A stretch of DNA of 35,622 nucleotides from a bacterium. GTDB lineage: Bacteria > Latescibacterota > Latescibacteria > Latescibacterales > Latescibacteraceae. Below, in pieces: positions 15,872 to 23,893 of this stretch (its first letter is position 1; every line of letters begins with the position of its first letter). A model generated the notes under the pieces. That model saw only the letters and a program-made list of their open reading frames with translations, was not told the origin of the DNA and did no database searches. The position numbers and the translations under genes were made by a program. Where the stretch lies: assembly GCA_021372535.1 (NCBI GenBank), contig JAJFUH010000070.1, forward strand, positions 1 through 35,622. Direction: 5' to 3'.

Positions 15872-17749
15872 ATGATAACAGATACCATATGTCCTGTTTC
15901 CACCATAAGAAATGTTGCCATTATTGCCCATGTCGACCATGGCAAGACCACACTGGTTGACCAGCTCCTCTATCAGTCCGGCATGTTCCGAAGCGAAGAT
16001 CTGGATAAACTCGCCGGAGGTCAGCATGGACTCGTTATGGATTCAAATCCCATTGAGCGCGAGCGTGGCATTACCATTTTGAGCAAGAATTGCTCACTTC
16101 GTTATACCGGTCTCGATGGGATTTCATATAAGATCAACATCATCGACACTCCCGGTCATGCCGATTTCGGCGGCGAGGTGGAACGTGTTCTGAAAATGGC
16201 GGACGGTGTTCTGCTTCTTGTCGATGCTTTCGACGGCCCCATGTCGCAAACGCGGTTTGTTTTGTCCAAGGCGCTTGAACATGGCCTTAAACCGATAGTG
16301 GTAGTCAACAAGGTGGATCGTCTCAATGCACGTCCCGATACAGTAGTGAATGATGTGTTTGACCTGCTGGTACAACTCAACGCAAATGATAATGCCCTTG
16401 ATTTTCCGGTTGTATATGCGTCGGCTAAACAGGGCTGGGCAACAACCGATCTTGCCGCCCCTGCCAGTGACATGCGTTCGGTTTTAGAAGCGATAATTAA
16501 CCACATTCCGGCTCCGGCAAATGACCCGTCGAAGCCCTTCCAGATGCTGGTCAATACTCTTGATCATTCCGAGTATGTCGGCAGAATTGCTATTGGGCGA
16601 ATTTATGCCGGAGAAGTTTCCACAGGCGGAATGGTGACCGTTATCAGCAGGTCGGGTTCGATTACCCGTCAGAAGGTTGTGCAACTCTTTCGCTTTGAAG
16701 GCCTGACAAAAATTCCTGTGGATATCGCCAGCGCCGGAGACATATGTGCGGTTTCAGGGCTCGATCCGGTGGACATAGGCGATACCGTAGCGTGCCCCGT
16801 CTCTCCCGCCGCACTGCCGACTATTAAAGTTGATGAGCCTACTATGCACACAACGTTCAGGATTAACGATGGCCCTTTCTCCGGGCAGGATGGCAAATTA
16901 GTGACCAGCACTAAAATCAAGGAGCGTCTTGAACGGGAACTGCAGCAGAATGTGGCGCTCAGGGTTGATTCCGGACCAACCGCCCATGAGTTTTTAGTTT
17001 CGGGGCGGGGACTTTTACACATCGGGATTCTCATAGAGAATATGCGGCGAGAGGGTTTTGAATTCTGCGTGGGTAAACCGGAAGTGATCATTCGCGAGAT
17101 TGATGGTAAGCTCCATGAGCCGATTGAACGGCTTGTCGTTGACTGTCCCTCCGATTGCCAGAGTTCAGTCATGAATATTGTCGGCGAACGCCGTACCGAG
17201 TTGCTCACCATGGCGGTGGGTACTGGTGACAGCGATAATGTCCATATGGAGTTTCTGATTCCCTCACGGGGGCTTTTCGGTCTTCATACCCGTATGATGA
17301 ACGCAACAAAAGGCCGGGCGGTCATGCACCATCTCTTTGAGCACTACGGTATTCTGCGGGGAGATATCCCGCAGCGACAGGCAGGTGTTATAATTGCCAG
17401 TGAGACCGGCCAGTCAACCGCTTATGCTCTCGATTCTCTTTACGACCGCGGTTTCTTTTTCGTAAATCCCGGTGTACCGATCTATGAGGGACAGGTCGTG
17501 GGAGAACACTGCAAGGAAAACGACATCACCGTTAACCTGACCAAGCAAAAACAACTTGTTAATTTCCGGGCAGTGGGTAAGGATGATTCGGCAAGAACCA
17601 GGCCGCCGCGTGAAATGAGCCTCGAGATCGCACTCGAATACATTCAGGACGATGAGCTTGTTGAGGTGACTCCGAAGTGGATCAGGCTCCGAAAACGGTT
17701 GCTTGTCGAGAGCGATAGAAAAAGAGCAGCCCGTCAAAAGAATAAGTGA
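15872..17749 (+). CDS. typA: Translational GTPase TypA/BipA
   Basis: TypA is a ribosome-binding GTPase used in stress and low-temperature growth and in late 50S assembly. The 625-residue protein has G1 'AHVDHGKTT' (19-27), G2 in 'RERGITIL', G3 'DTPGHADFGGE', G4 'NKVD' and the TypA-specific C-terminal region ending 'ALEYIQDDELVEVTPKWIRLRKR'. It is a few residues longer than usual. Its switch I region reads 'EDLDKLAGGQHGLVMDSN', with extra residues where Escherichia coli BipA has a shorter stretch. The start has no clear ribosome-binding site, but the next conserved residues begin only 10 codons later. It is the only gene on this strand between 15.4 and 19.2 kb and has repeats upstream. Confidence 0.95.
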   Translation: MITDTICPVSTIRNVAIIAHVDHGKTTLVDQLLYQSGMFRSEDLDKLAGGQHGLVMDSNPIERERGITILSKNCSLRYTGLDGISYKINIIDTPGHADFGGEVERVLKMADGVLLLVDAFDGPMSQTRFVLSKALEHGLKPIVVVNKVDRLNARPDTVVNDVFDLLVQLNANDNALDFPVVYASAKQGWATTDLAAPASDMRSVLEAIINHIPAPANDPSKPFQMLVNTLDHSEYVGRIAIGRIYAGEVSTGGMVTVISRSGSITRQKVVQLFRFEGLTKIPVDIASAGDICAVSGLDPVDIGDTVACPVSPAALPTIKVDEPTMHTTFRINDGPFSGQDGKLVTSTKIKERLERELQQNVALRVDSGPTAHEFLVSGRGLLHIGILIENMRREGFEFCVGKPEVIIREIDGKLHEPIERLVVDCPSDCQSSVMNIVGERRTELLTMAVGTGDSDNVHMEFLIPSRGLFGLHTRMMNATKGRAVMHHLFEHYGILRGDIPQRQAGVIIASETGQSTAYALDSLYDRGFFFVNPGVPIYEGQVVGEHCKENDITVNLTKQKQLVNFRAVGKDDSARTRPPREMSLEIALEYIQDDELVEVTPKWIRLRKRLLVESDRKRAARQKNK

Positions 17750-17919
17750 CATGCTCCCTGTGATGCTCTTCGTCACCCGTGCCGACACTGGATTGTCCAC
17801 ATGTACTCATGTCCCTGACTATAGAGTAAGAACCTCGGCTTACCTGATGACAATCAACCGCTGACAATCCCATCATTCCCTGAATATGAAAAACCGTGCA
17901 CACCGAACGTGTACACGAC

Positions 17920-17946
17920 AAAAAAATAGGCGCCTTGTAAGCGCCT
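17920..17946 (-). terminator. Terminator of the tRNA-Thr gene (possibly bidirectional)
   Basis: On the minus strand a 6-bp GC-rich stem (17941-17946 with 17928-17933) and a 7-nt loop are followed by seven Us (17920-17926), starting 9 nt after the tRNA 3' end. On the plus strand the same stem is followed by five Ts after one G, so it may also stop typA transcripts. Confidence 0.8.
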
Positions 17947-17954
17947 GTTTTTAT

Positions 17955-18030
17955 TGGAGCCAACGGCTGGAATCGAACCAGTGACCTGCTCATTACGAGT
18001 GAGCTGCTCTACCGACTGAGCTACGTTGGC
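17955..18030 (-). tRNA. tRNA-Thr(CGU)
   Basis: A 76-nt cloverleaf is readable on the minus strand. The acceptor stem GCCAACG pairs fully with CGTTGGC, the D stem is GCTC/GAGC, and the anticodon stem GCTCA/TGAGC encloses the loop CTCGTAA with anticodon CGT, which reads ACG (Thr). The variable region is AGGTC and the T loop is TTCGATT. The discriminator is U and the CCA end is encoded. The T stem ACTGG/CCAGC has an A-C mismatch at its first pair (49-65). A promoter and a terminator flank it closely, so it is an independent transcription unit. Confidence 0.95.
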
Positions 18031-18044
18031 TCCGAATTTTCAAA

Positions 18045-18071
18045 AATATAAAATTTGCACTGTAAAGTCAA
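18045..18071 (-). promoter_or_regulatory. Sigma70-type promoter for tRNA-Thr
   Basis: On the minus strand TTGACT (18066-18071) and TATATT (18045-18050) are 15 nt apart; a shifted -10, TATTTT, would give 17. The -10 box is 14 nt before the mature tRNA 5' end, so a short leader is expected. Confidence 0.5.
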
Positions 18072-18149
18072 TGCAAATCACATGGTTTTCACGGCATCTC
18101 CGGTTGAATGTTATTTCCTGCATTGTTCGTTCTGCGGATGATATCACTC

Positions 18150-19016
18150 TCAGAACAGAACACGTGCGAGGAGCTCACGGTATTTCGAGGTGACAGGATT
18201 GCCGTGACCGAGGATCGAGAAGATCGTGATCATGGCCAAACGCGCTTTCCCGTTCCCGAATGTGGCGTTGCGTTTGACTATTCCGAGAAACGTTTCGAGT
18301 GCTTCTTCGAATCTGGCCTCCGCCGCAAAGCAATTTCCCATGGTGTAAAGCGCATCAAGATCGTCCGGATTCTGCTGCAGTTTCGACCGGCATGAATCGA
18401 ATCCCCCCGAATCATTGCAGACTTTGATAAAATCGAGAATACCGAGAAGCGATGCGGCTTCTTCGTGACGGTTGTCAAATTGATCCACTTTTGAAAGAAG
18501 CTCCTGAGCCTGAACCGTATCGTCATTCATGAGTGCGATACGGGCAAGGCCGATAAGCGCTCCCGAATGATCGGGAATCTCCTGTAATATCTTCTTGTAA
18601 AGAGCTTCGGCTTCAGGGAGATGTTCCTGTTGCAACAAAGCATCGGCATGGTGAATCATCTCGTCCTTCTCATCGCCGGCTGCGGAGGTTAATCGGGCAA
18701 GAATCTCGGATTCGGAAATTACCCCGATAAATTCATCGACTACATCCCCCCGTGAAAAGATCTTCACCGATGGGATACTCTGAATACGGAATCGCATAGC
18801 CAGCTCACGGTTATTGTCGACATTCACTTTCGCCAGCACTACCCGGCCATTGAACGATGCGACAGTCTTTTCGAGAACGGGCCCGAGCATTTTACATGGA
18901 CTGCACCATTCTGCCCAGAAATCGACCAGAACAACCTTTTCATGGGAAGCGGCGATAACTTTTTGTTCAAAATCATCGATGCTTACCTCGAATACATATT
19001 CACTTCTTTCTGTCAT
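18150..19016 (-). CDS. cnoX: Thioredoxin-TPR protein, CnoX (YbbN) chaperedoxin family
   Basis: CnoX-type proteins combine a thioredoxin fold with TPR helices and protect clients from irreversible oxidation, handing them to GroEL or DnaK. From the ATG at 19016 the protein has 288 residues, close to E. coli CnoX. The thioredoxin domain (about 8-110) has 'VDFWAEWCSPCKMLGP' with C38 and C41 and the cis-proline in 'QSIPSVKIF'. Residues ~115-288 are helical TPR-like repeats, for example 'ADALLQQEHLPEAEALYKKIL'. The start is backed by GGAG 5 nt upstream; an in-frame ATG six codons earlier overlaps that site. Unlike E. coli CnoX, which has lost one active-site cysteine, both cysteines are present, so thiol-disulfide activity is plausible. 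Confidence 0.88.
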   Translation of the reverse strand: MTERSEYVFEVSIDDFEQKVIAASHEKVVLVDFWAEWCSPCKMLGPVLEKTVASFNGRVVLAKVNVDNNRELAMRFRIQSIPSVKIFSRGDVVDEFIGVISESEILARLTSAAGDEKDEMIHHADALLQQEHLPEAEALYKKILQEIPDHSGALIGLARIALMNDDTVQAQELLSKVDQFDNRHEEAASLLGILDFIKVCNDSGGFDSCRSKLQQNPDDLDALYTMGNCFAAEARFEEALETFLGIVKRNATFGNGKARLAMITIFSILGHGNPVTSKYRELLARVLF

Positions 19017-19140
19017 GATATCTCCACGGAACAATATTTATCGAAAACACTCACCGTAGTTCGGCGAAGCAGGTAAGCAGGGATTAAACCCGTAATACAT
19101 GGAAAAGTTCCATTGAGCCTGGCATGGGTATCGGAATACA

Positions 19141-19169
19141 TTGACTCATATAATTATTGAAGCTATATT
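19141..19169 (+). promoter_or_regulatory. Sigma70-type promoter for the ABC-F gene
   Basis: TTGACT (19141-19146), an exact 17-nt spacer and TATATT (19164-19169) form the best promoter match I saw in the window. The leader to the start codon at 19280 would be about 100 nt. Confidence 0.6.
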
Positions 19170-19279
19170 ATACGTTCGATATATTTTATCAATTACATGA
19201 GGTTAAAGCCTGCATTATCTTCAGGTTATACCGGATCGACCTTTTATTGTCAATGCAATGATGAGATAATATAACCAAT

Positions 19280-21250
19280 ATGCTGACCGTTTCAAATATA
19301 TCAAAGTCATTCGGAACCAGAATTCTTTTTTCCGGGTTGTCTTTTACTCTCTATGCCGGTGACCGGTATGGTGTTATCGGGCCGAACGGGTCGGGTAAAA
19401 CAACTCTGCTCGATATGATATCCGGTAATGCGGAATATGATACCGGCTCGATACATCTTCAAAAAGGTGCGACAATCGGCTATCTGGAGCAGAACGTTTC
19501 CTTTGATTCCGGTCACGGGCTGCTCGGCGAGGTCATGAGCGCCCGGACCAGCGCCCAGAAACTCGAGCACAAGCGAAAACTGATCCTTGACGAACTCGCT
19601 GAAACAACCGACCGTGAAGATCAGGCGCACCTTATGCGGGAGCTTGGTGAAATTGAGGCTCATTATGAGCATTCCGGGGGATATACCCTCGAATACGAAG
19701 CCAAGATTATCCTCGCCGGCCTCGGATTCAAGGATGTCGATTTCTCTCGCACCATGTCGGAATTCAGCGGCGGATGGCGCATGCGCACGGGTCTTGCAAA
19801 GCTTCTTCTCAGCGAGCCTGACATTCTGCTCCTCGATGAGCCGACAAACCATCTCGACCTCGATGCTGTCATATGGCTCGAAAATTATCTCAGGGACTAT
19901 GCCGGCGCAGTTCTTATCATCAGCCACGATCGACGGTTTCTCAACCGTACGGTTACAAAGATAATCGCCATGGAACCCGGTTCCGCCCGGCTTTATCAGG
20001 GCGATTATGATGCATACCGGCAGATGAGGGACAAGGAGATGGAAATTATCGAGGCCACCATTAAAAACCAGGAACGTTTTATCGAAAGCGAGCAGCGCTT
20101 CATCGATCGTTTCCGGGCAAAAAATACCAAGTCCACGCAGGTTCAGAGCAGAATCAAACGTCTTGAAAAAATGGAACGCATATCCGCTCCACGGACCGAA
20201 CGAACTGTCCGGTTGTTTATCCCGCCGTCCCCGCGAAGCGGAAAAGCGGTGCTCAGTCTTGCCGGGCTTTCGTTCGGGTATGATGATACGAAACAGGTTT
20301 ACCGGAACCTCGATCTTACCTTTGTCCGCGGAGACAAGGTTGCGCTTGTCGGACCGAACGGCGCCGGGAAAACAACACTCCTCAAGCTGCTTGCGGGAAC
20401 CTTGAAGCAAAACGAAGGAACACGTACACTCGGTCACAATGTCCAGGTGGTCTACTATGCCCAGTATCAGACCGAGCAGCTTATGCAGGATAATACTGTT
20501 CTTGCGGAAATGAGACGGGCATCAGTCGATGAGAATGATGAGCGTCTCCGTACCATGCTCGGCTCGTTTCTGTTCAGAGGCGACGATGTGGCGAAAAAGG
20601 TTTCGGTTCTCTCTGGAGGCGAAAAGGCACGGCTGGCGCTGGCCAAACTGTTTCTCAGGCCAGCGAATCTCATCCTCATGGATGAACCCACGAACCACCT
20701 CGACATACCTTCACGCGATGTACTCGTGGATGCTCTCCAGTCGTATGACGGCACTCTCTGTTTTGTTACCCACGATCGCGATCTCATCGATAGAACCGCA
20801 AATAAAATCGTTGAGATTGTAGATGGCACAGTGACCGTCTATCTCGGGAACTACAATGAGTACTGTTATAAAAAAGAGCAGGAAACCGGCCGTGATGCAG
20901 AAATTTCTCCCGTTTCGGATACTCCTTCCCGGCCGACTGAAAAAATACTTGAAAAAGACCGTAAACGCCGCGAGGGAGAGCTCCGCAACGAGCTGCACCG
21001 TAAAACGAAGCATCTCAAACAGCGAATAGGGGAAATCGAAAAGGAAATTCGCTCAATTGAAAACCGTATCAGGCAAATTGAGTCGGTGCTTGCCGACCCG
21101 CTACAGTGTAATGACCGCGTGAAATTCAACGAAACGCTCAACGAGTATGAAGTCCTGAAAAACCGGAAAGGATCGCTCGATGACGAGTGGCTCGATCTGT
21201 CGATGAAGATCGATGCAATAAAAGACGAAATGCTCGGAGAGACAACCTGA
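19280..21250 (+). CDS. ABC-F family ATPase (Uup/YheS/EttA class, ribosome-associated)
   Basis: ABC-F proteins have two ABC cassettes on one chain, no membrane domain, and act on the ribosome as translation factors or antibiotic-protection factors. The 656-residue protein has Walker A 'GPNGSGKTT' (34-42), signature 'EFSGGWRMR' and Walker B 'ILLLDEPTNHLDL' in cassette 1. A charged interdomain linker follows (about 240-310, 'ERFIESEQRFIDRFRAKNTK'). Cassette 2 has 'GPNGAGKTT', 'VLSGGEKARL' and 'LILMDEPTNHLDI'. A basic coiled-coil tail (about 555-650) resembles the Uup/YheS C-terminal domain. It lacks a good Shine-Dalgarno sequence but has a convincing promoter. The linker is of ordinary length, so resistance function is not evident. 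Confidence 0.93.
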   Translation: MLTVSNISKSFGTRILFSGLSFTLYAGDRYGVIGPNGSGKTTLLDMISGNAEYDTGSIHLQKGATIGYLEQNVSFDSGHGLLGEVMSARTSAQKLEHKRKLILDELAETTDREDQAHLMRELGEIEAHYEHSGGYTLEYEAKIILAGLGFKDVDFSRTMSEFSGGWRMRTGLAKLLLSEPDILLLDEPTNHLDLDAVIWLENYLRDYAGAVLIISHDRRFLNRTVTKIIAMEPGSARLYQGDYDAYRQMRDKEMEIIEATIKNQERFIESEQRFIDRFRAKNTKSTQVQSRIKRLEKMERISAPRTERTVRLFIPPSPRSGKAVLSLAGLSFGYDDTKQVYRNLDLTFVRGDKVALVGPNGAGKTTLLKLLAGTLKQNEGTRTLGHNVQVVYYAQYQTEQLMQDNTVLAEMRRASVDENDERLRTMLGSFLFRGDDVAKKVSVLSGGEKARLALAKLFLRPANLILMDEPTNHLDIPSRDVLVDALQSYDGTLCFVTHDRDLIDRTANKIVEIVDGTVTVYLGNYNEYCYKKEQETGRDAEISPVSDTPSRPTEKILEKDRKRREGELRNELHRKTKHLKQRIGEIEKEIRSIENRIRQIESVLADPLQCNDRVKFNETLNEYEVLKNRKGSLDDEWLDLSMKIDAIKDEMLGETT

Positions 21251-21332
21251 ACGATTGTTTTAAACCAACGCACAACAGTATCCTGATTGCACCCCACTTA
21301 ATGACTTCGCCGTTTTGATCGATAGAATTCCT

Positions 21333-21451
21333 CGACGCTTACGTCGTGGTAAAAAGCCACCTTCCGTCACTTTGTGACACCTTTCCCCGTATCGGGGGCA
21401 GGTAACTACCGGCGTCGCGGTGACTTCCTTTGCCCCCTTTAGGGGGAAAGG
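21333..21451. repeat. Cluster of four hairpins downstream of the ABC-F gene
   Basis: Four separate inverted repeats stand in a row: 21333-21346 (5-bp stem), 21366-21378 (GTCAC/GTGAC), 21385-21397 (CCCCG/CGGGG) and 21427-21451 (CCTTT plus CCCCC against GGGGG plus AAAGG with one bulged G). A G-rich AGGGTTAGGGGG tract follows. Together they look like one dispersed, structured repeat of about 150 nt rather than terminators, since T-runs are lacking. No coding sequence is evident in 21251-21517. Confidence 0.55.
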
Positions 21452-21517
21452 GATTGAGGGTTAGGGGGCCTTATCAGATAACTCGCAACTATCTACGGGT
21501 AGTTCATTCGGCCTTTA

Positions 21518-21961
21518 TTATTTCTCCTTCAGCGTTTTTTTCATGAAATAGCGCTTGTGTCCATTCGGATAATCCTCGAGCATTCCGAATACTTCGTATC
21601 CGAGGCGCTCGTAAAAGGGCCGGGCCTGGAAACTGAATGTATCGAGATACGCATACTCACAGCCCTTTTTCCGGGCTTCCTCTTCAGCCCTGCGCATGAG
21701 CCGTGAACCGATACCCTGGTGACGGAGAGAGTCGTGTACCCATAATAAGTCGATAAACATCCAGTTCCACGCAATATCGGCTATGAGAGCGGCGTTGATG
21801 CCGCCATTATTATCACGGTTGAAGACACCGAGTTTAGTAAAATTTCTCGGGCCGGCCTGAGCATCCGTGGAAGTTCTGAGCGCCTGGGAAACCAATGCGA
21901 TGTCTCCCGGGTCCGGGTTGAATTCACATGAAATTTTCAAATCCTCTGGTGTATTTGACAT
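21518..21961 (-). CDS. GNAT-family N-acetyltransferase
   Basis: This 147-residue protein moves an acetyl group from acetyl-CoA to an unknown amine. The acetyl-CoA pyrophosphate-binding motif is 'LRHQGIGSRLM' (79-89), preceded by the beta4 strand 'MFIDLLWVHDS' and followed by 'CEYAYLDTFSFQARPFYERLGY', the usual motif A/B layout. This sub-type ('DTFSFQAxPFYxxxGYxVFG') is common and unassigned. AAAGG lies 7 nt before the start. It is 204 nt from the CcdA-like gene and is not obviously in an operon. Confidence 0.9.
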   Translation of the reverse strand: MSNTPEDLKISCEFNPDPGDIALVSQALRTSTDAQAGPRNFTKLGVFNRDNNGGINAALIADIAWNWMFIDLLWVHDSLRHQGIGSRLMRRAEEEARKKGCEYAYLDTFSFQARPFYERLGYEVFGMLEDYPNGHKRYFMKKTLKEK

Positions 21962-22165
21962 TCATTTACCTTTAAATAATATGATATGTGTGATCGTTTC
22001 ACTCGTTGATAATAAGATAATGATACCGAATCATATTAAAAATTAAAAATGTACGGTAATTAAAAAGATATTCCACGAATTCAGGGTAAAGCCCCCCCCA
22101 AAATACAGCCGGAAGATATATCATTTATGGAAAAAAGGTTGATGTTGTTTTTCATCGTCTGTCGT

Positions 22166-22876
22166 CTAATGTAACCACACTCTGCCGGCCTGAATAAGGA
22201 AGTATTCCCCGGCAGCGATCAGTAAGAATCCCATGATCTTCCTGACCCTGACCATCCATATCCCCGACTTTGGAAGTGCGGTGACGAGTCCTGCGAACGT
22301 GCCTACAAGGAGAAGGAGCACATTCATACCCATGGCAAATGTAAAGAGGAGGGTCGCGCCGAACAGGACATTCTGCTTCGTTGCCACATATGTCATGAGT
22401 ACACCGAGCATCGGCGTCGTGCAGGGAGCCATGATAAGACCTGTCGCCATTCCCATCATAAATGCTCCCGGGATGCCGCGCTTGTTCGTACCTACCTGAC
22501 TCTGTGAAAAAAACCGGGGCAGAGGCAGCGTGAAAACATCGAGCATCGACAACCCGAACAACAGGATGATATTCGCCACAACAAGCAATGTAACGGGGTG
22601 AGTGCTGACTTTTCCGAAAAAACTTCCGGTAAGCGAAGCGACGATTCCCAGCCCTGCATACGTCAGGGCGAGGCCGAGAACATATGCTGACGAGATGATA
22701 AATGCATGGAGCCGCCCGTTCTTTTCCTGCCCGCCGACAACCCCGATTGTAATCGGAATCATGGGATAAACACACGGGGTAAAGCTTGTGAGAACACCGG
22801 CGGAAAATACGGTAACATAGGATAAGAACCACGAACCATCGAGAAAACTCCGGGCGTTCTCAAACATTCCGTTCAT
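22166..22876 (-). CDS. CcdA/DsbD-type membrane electron carrier
   Basis: Proteins of this family carry reducing power across the inner membrane to periplasmic thioredoxin-like partners, for example for cytochrome c maturation or disulfide isomerisation. The 236-residue protein has six or more hydrophobic segments and the two conserved cysteine-proline sites: C35 in 'SFTPCVYPMIPI' and C152 in 'IMAPCTTPMLG'. The 'PCVYPMIPI' form is closer to the DsbD central domain than to CcdA. The periplasmic and thioredoxin domains of DsbD are absent. The start is the ATG at 22876 with GGAG 6 nt upstream; a TTG four codons earlier overlaps that site. It lies 60 nt after the ATP-grasp gene on the same strand, so cotranscription is possible. 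Confidence 0.88.
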   Translation of the reverse strand: MNGMFENARSFLDGSWFLSYVTVFSAGVLTSFTPCVYPMIPITIGVVGGQEKNGRLHAFIISSAYVLGLALTYAGLGIVASLTGSFFGKVSTHPVTLLVVANIILLFGLSMLDVFTLPLPRFFSQSQVGTNKRGIPGAFMMGMATGLIMAPCTTPMLGVLMTYVATKQNVLFGATLLFTFAMGMNVLLLLVGTFAGLVTALPKSGIWMVRVRKIMGFLLIAAGEYFLIQAGRVWLH

Positions 22877-22936
22877 GGTGTACTCCAATGTAATATCCCG
22901 TTAAAAGAATCACATATATCTGTGTAATTTTTAATG

Positions 22937-23893
22937 TCACCAGCTCCGGATCCGTTCCATGATTTTTTCAATGAGAGCTTTAAAAGATATGCTGGTTTCG
23001 GCAGCCTGTCTGACAAAAATCCCCGATACGGGCGACAAACCGGGCAGAGCGTTGACTTCCAGAAGGTACGGTTTCCCATCCGGGCAGGTTCTGAAGTCCA
23101 TCCGCGCATAGTCACGGCATCCGAGGATATCCCATATGGTACGCGCCATGATTTCCATTTCATGGAGCATGCTTCCGGGTGTCTGAGGCGTGAAATCGAG
23201 GCGGTCGGTATCGCGGCGTTTGTATTCGAAGCTGAAAAAGGGTATGCTATCCTCATGTCCGAGGAGAACTTCGCATATGGGTAAAATCTCAGGTGGATTA
23301 TTCCCCAGTAGTCCCACGCAGTAATCCCGTCCGTCGAGATACGGCTCCACAAGCGCCGGTTGGCCGTATTCTGTGTTGATTACCCCGACCCTCAGAACAA
23401 GCGACTCCATGTCTATGACGAGCGATTCACGTGAAATCCCACGGCTCGAACCATCCATGAGCGGCTTGACAAAGACGGGGAATCCGAACGGCGGCGGTTC
23501 GACAGGAGGATCGTTATAAACGATAAAGTCTGTTGTCCGAATTCCTGCGTCACGGGCAAGGCGTTTGGTCAATGCCTTGTCCATCGTAAGACCGAGCGTT
23601 GTTCCGTCCGAACCGGTGTACGGTATTCCGAGCATCTCGCACATGACCGGGACATACGATTCACGGTCGCGTCCACCATATCCTTCCGCTATATTGAACA
23701 CGATATCTGGAGTTTCCGCGAGAATCCGCGCGGGGAAATGCCTGTCGCAGGGCAGGAGAACAACATCTCCCGACCGTCTGAGGACTTCACGGATGGCCTC
23801 GATGGTCTCGGGTGTCTCGTACTCGGCATGGGCATCCGTGCCTTTTGTCGAGGAGTCCTTGATATTGTATGAAAATCCGATTTTCATCATCAT
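22937..23893 (-). CDS. D-Ala-D-Ala-ligase-like ATP-grasp ligase (third gene of the radical SAM cassette)
   Basis: ATP-grasp enzymes join a carboxylate to an amine or similar nucleophile through an acyl-phosphate. The 318-residue protein shows the Ddl-type fold: 'GIPYTGSD' (89-96), 'TMDKALTKRLA' with K106, 'FPVFVKP' with K143, 'LVEPYLDGRDYCVG' with E183, 'YARMDF' with D266 and 'LLEVNALPGLSP' with E279 and N281. These are the ATP- and metal-binding residues. It lacks the Ddl 'HGxxGEDG' loop and instead has 'FNIAEGYGGRDRESYVP', the mark of a large, uncharacterised sister family often labelled Ddl. A true cell-wall Ddl role is therefore doubtful. Its start overlaps the aminotransferase stop by 4 nt, with three ATG codons in a row and AGGA just before. 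Confidence 0.9.
   Translation of the reverse strand: MMMKIGFSYNIKDSSTKGTDAHAEYETPETIEAIREVLRRSGDVVLLPCDRHFPARILAETPDIVFNIAEGYGGRDRESYVPVMCEMLGIPYTGSDGTTLGLTMDKALTKRLARDAGIRTTDFIVYNDPPVEPPPFGFPVFVKPLMDGSSRGISRESLVIDMESLVLRVGVINTEYGQPALVEPYLDGRDYCVGLLGNNPPEILPICEVLLGHEDSIPFFSFEYKRRDTDRLDFTPQTPGSMLHEMEIMARTIWDILGCRDYARMDFRTCPDGKPYLLEVNALPGLSPVSGIFVRQAAETSISFKALIEKIMERIRSW

Noticed and set aside
19307-20437. A 376-codon open frame on the minus strand opposite the ABC-F gene
   Set aside because: It is antisense to a gene with two complete ABC cassettes and shows no family motif or ribosome-binding site.
21333-21451. CRISPR array
   Set aside because: The hairpins differ in sequence and there are no regular direct repeats or spacers, nor any cas gene.
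22152-22832. A 226-codon frame on the same strand as the CcdA/DsbD-type gene, in another register
   Set aside because: It is rich in Arg, Cys and Tyr with no membrane pattern. The overlapping frame has the conserved cysteine-proline sites and a ribosome-binding site.
22937-23893. Naming the ATP-grasp gene ddl
   Set aside because: The Ddl 'HGxxGEDG' loop is replaced and the neighbourhood is not a cell-wall cluster.
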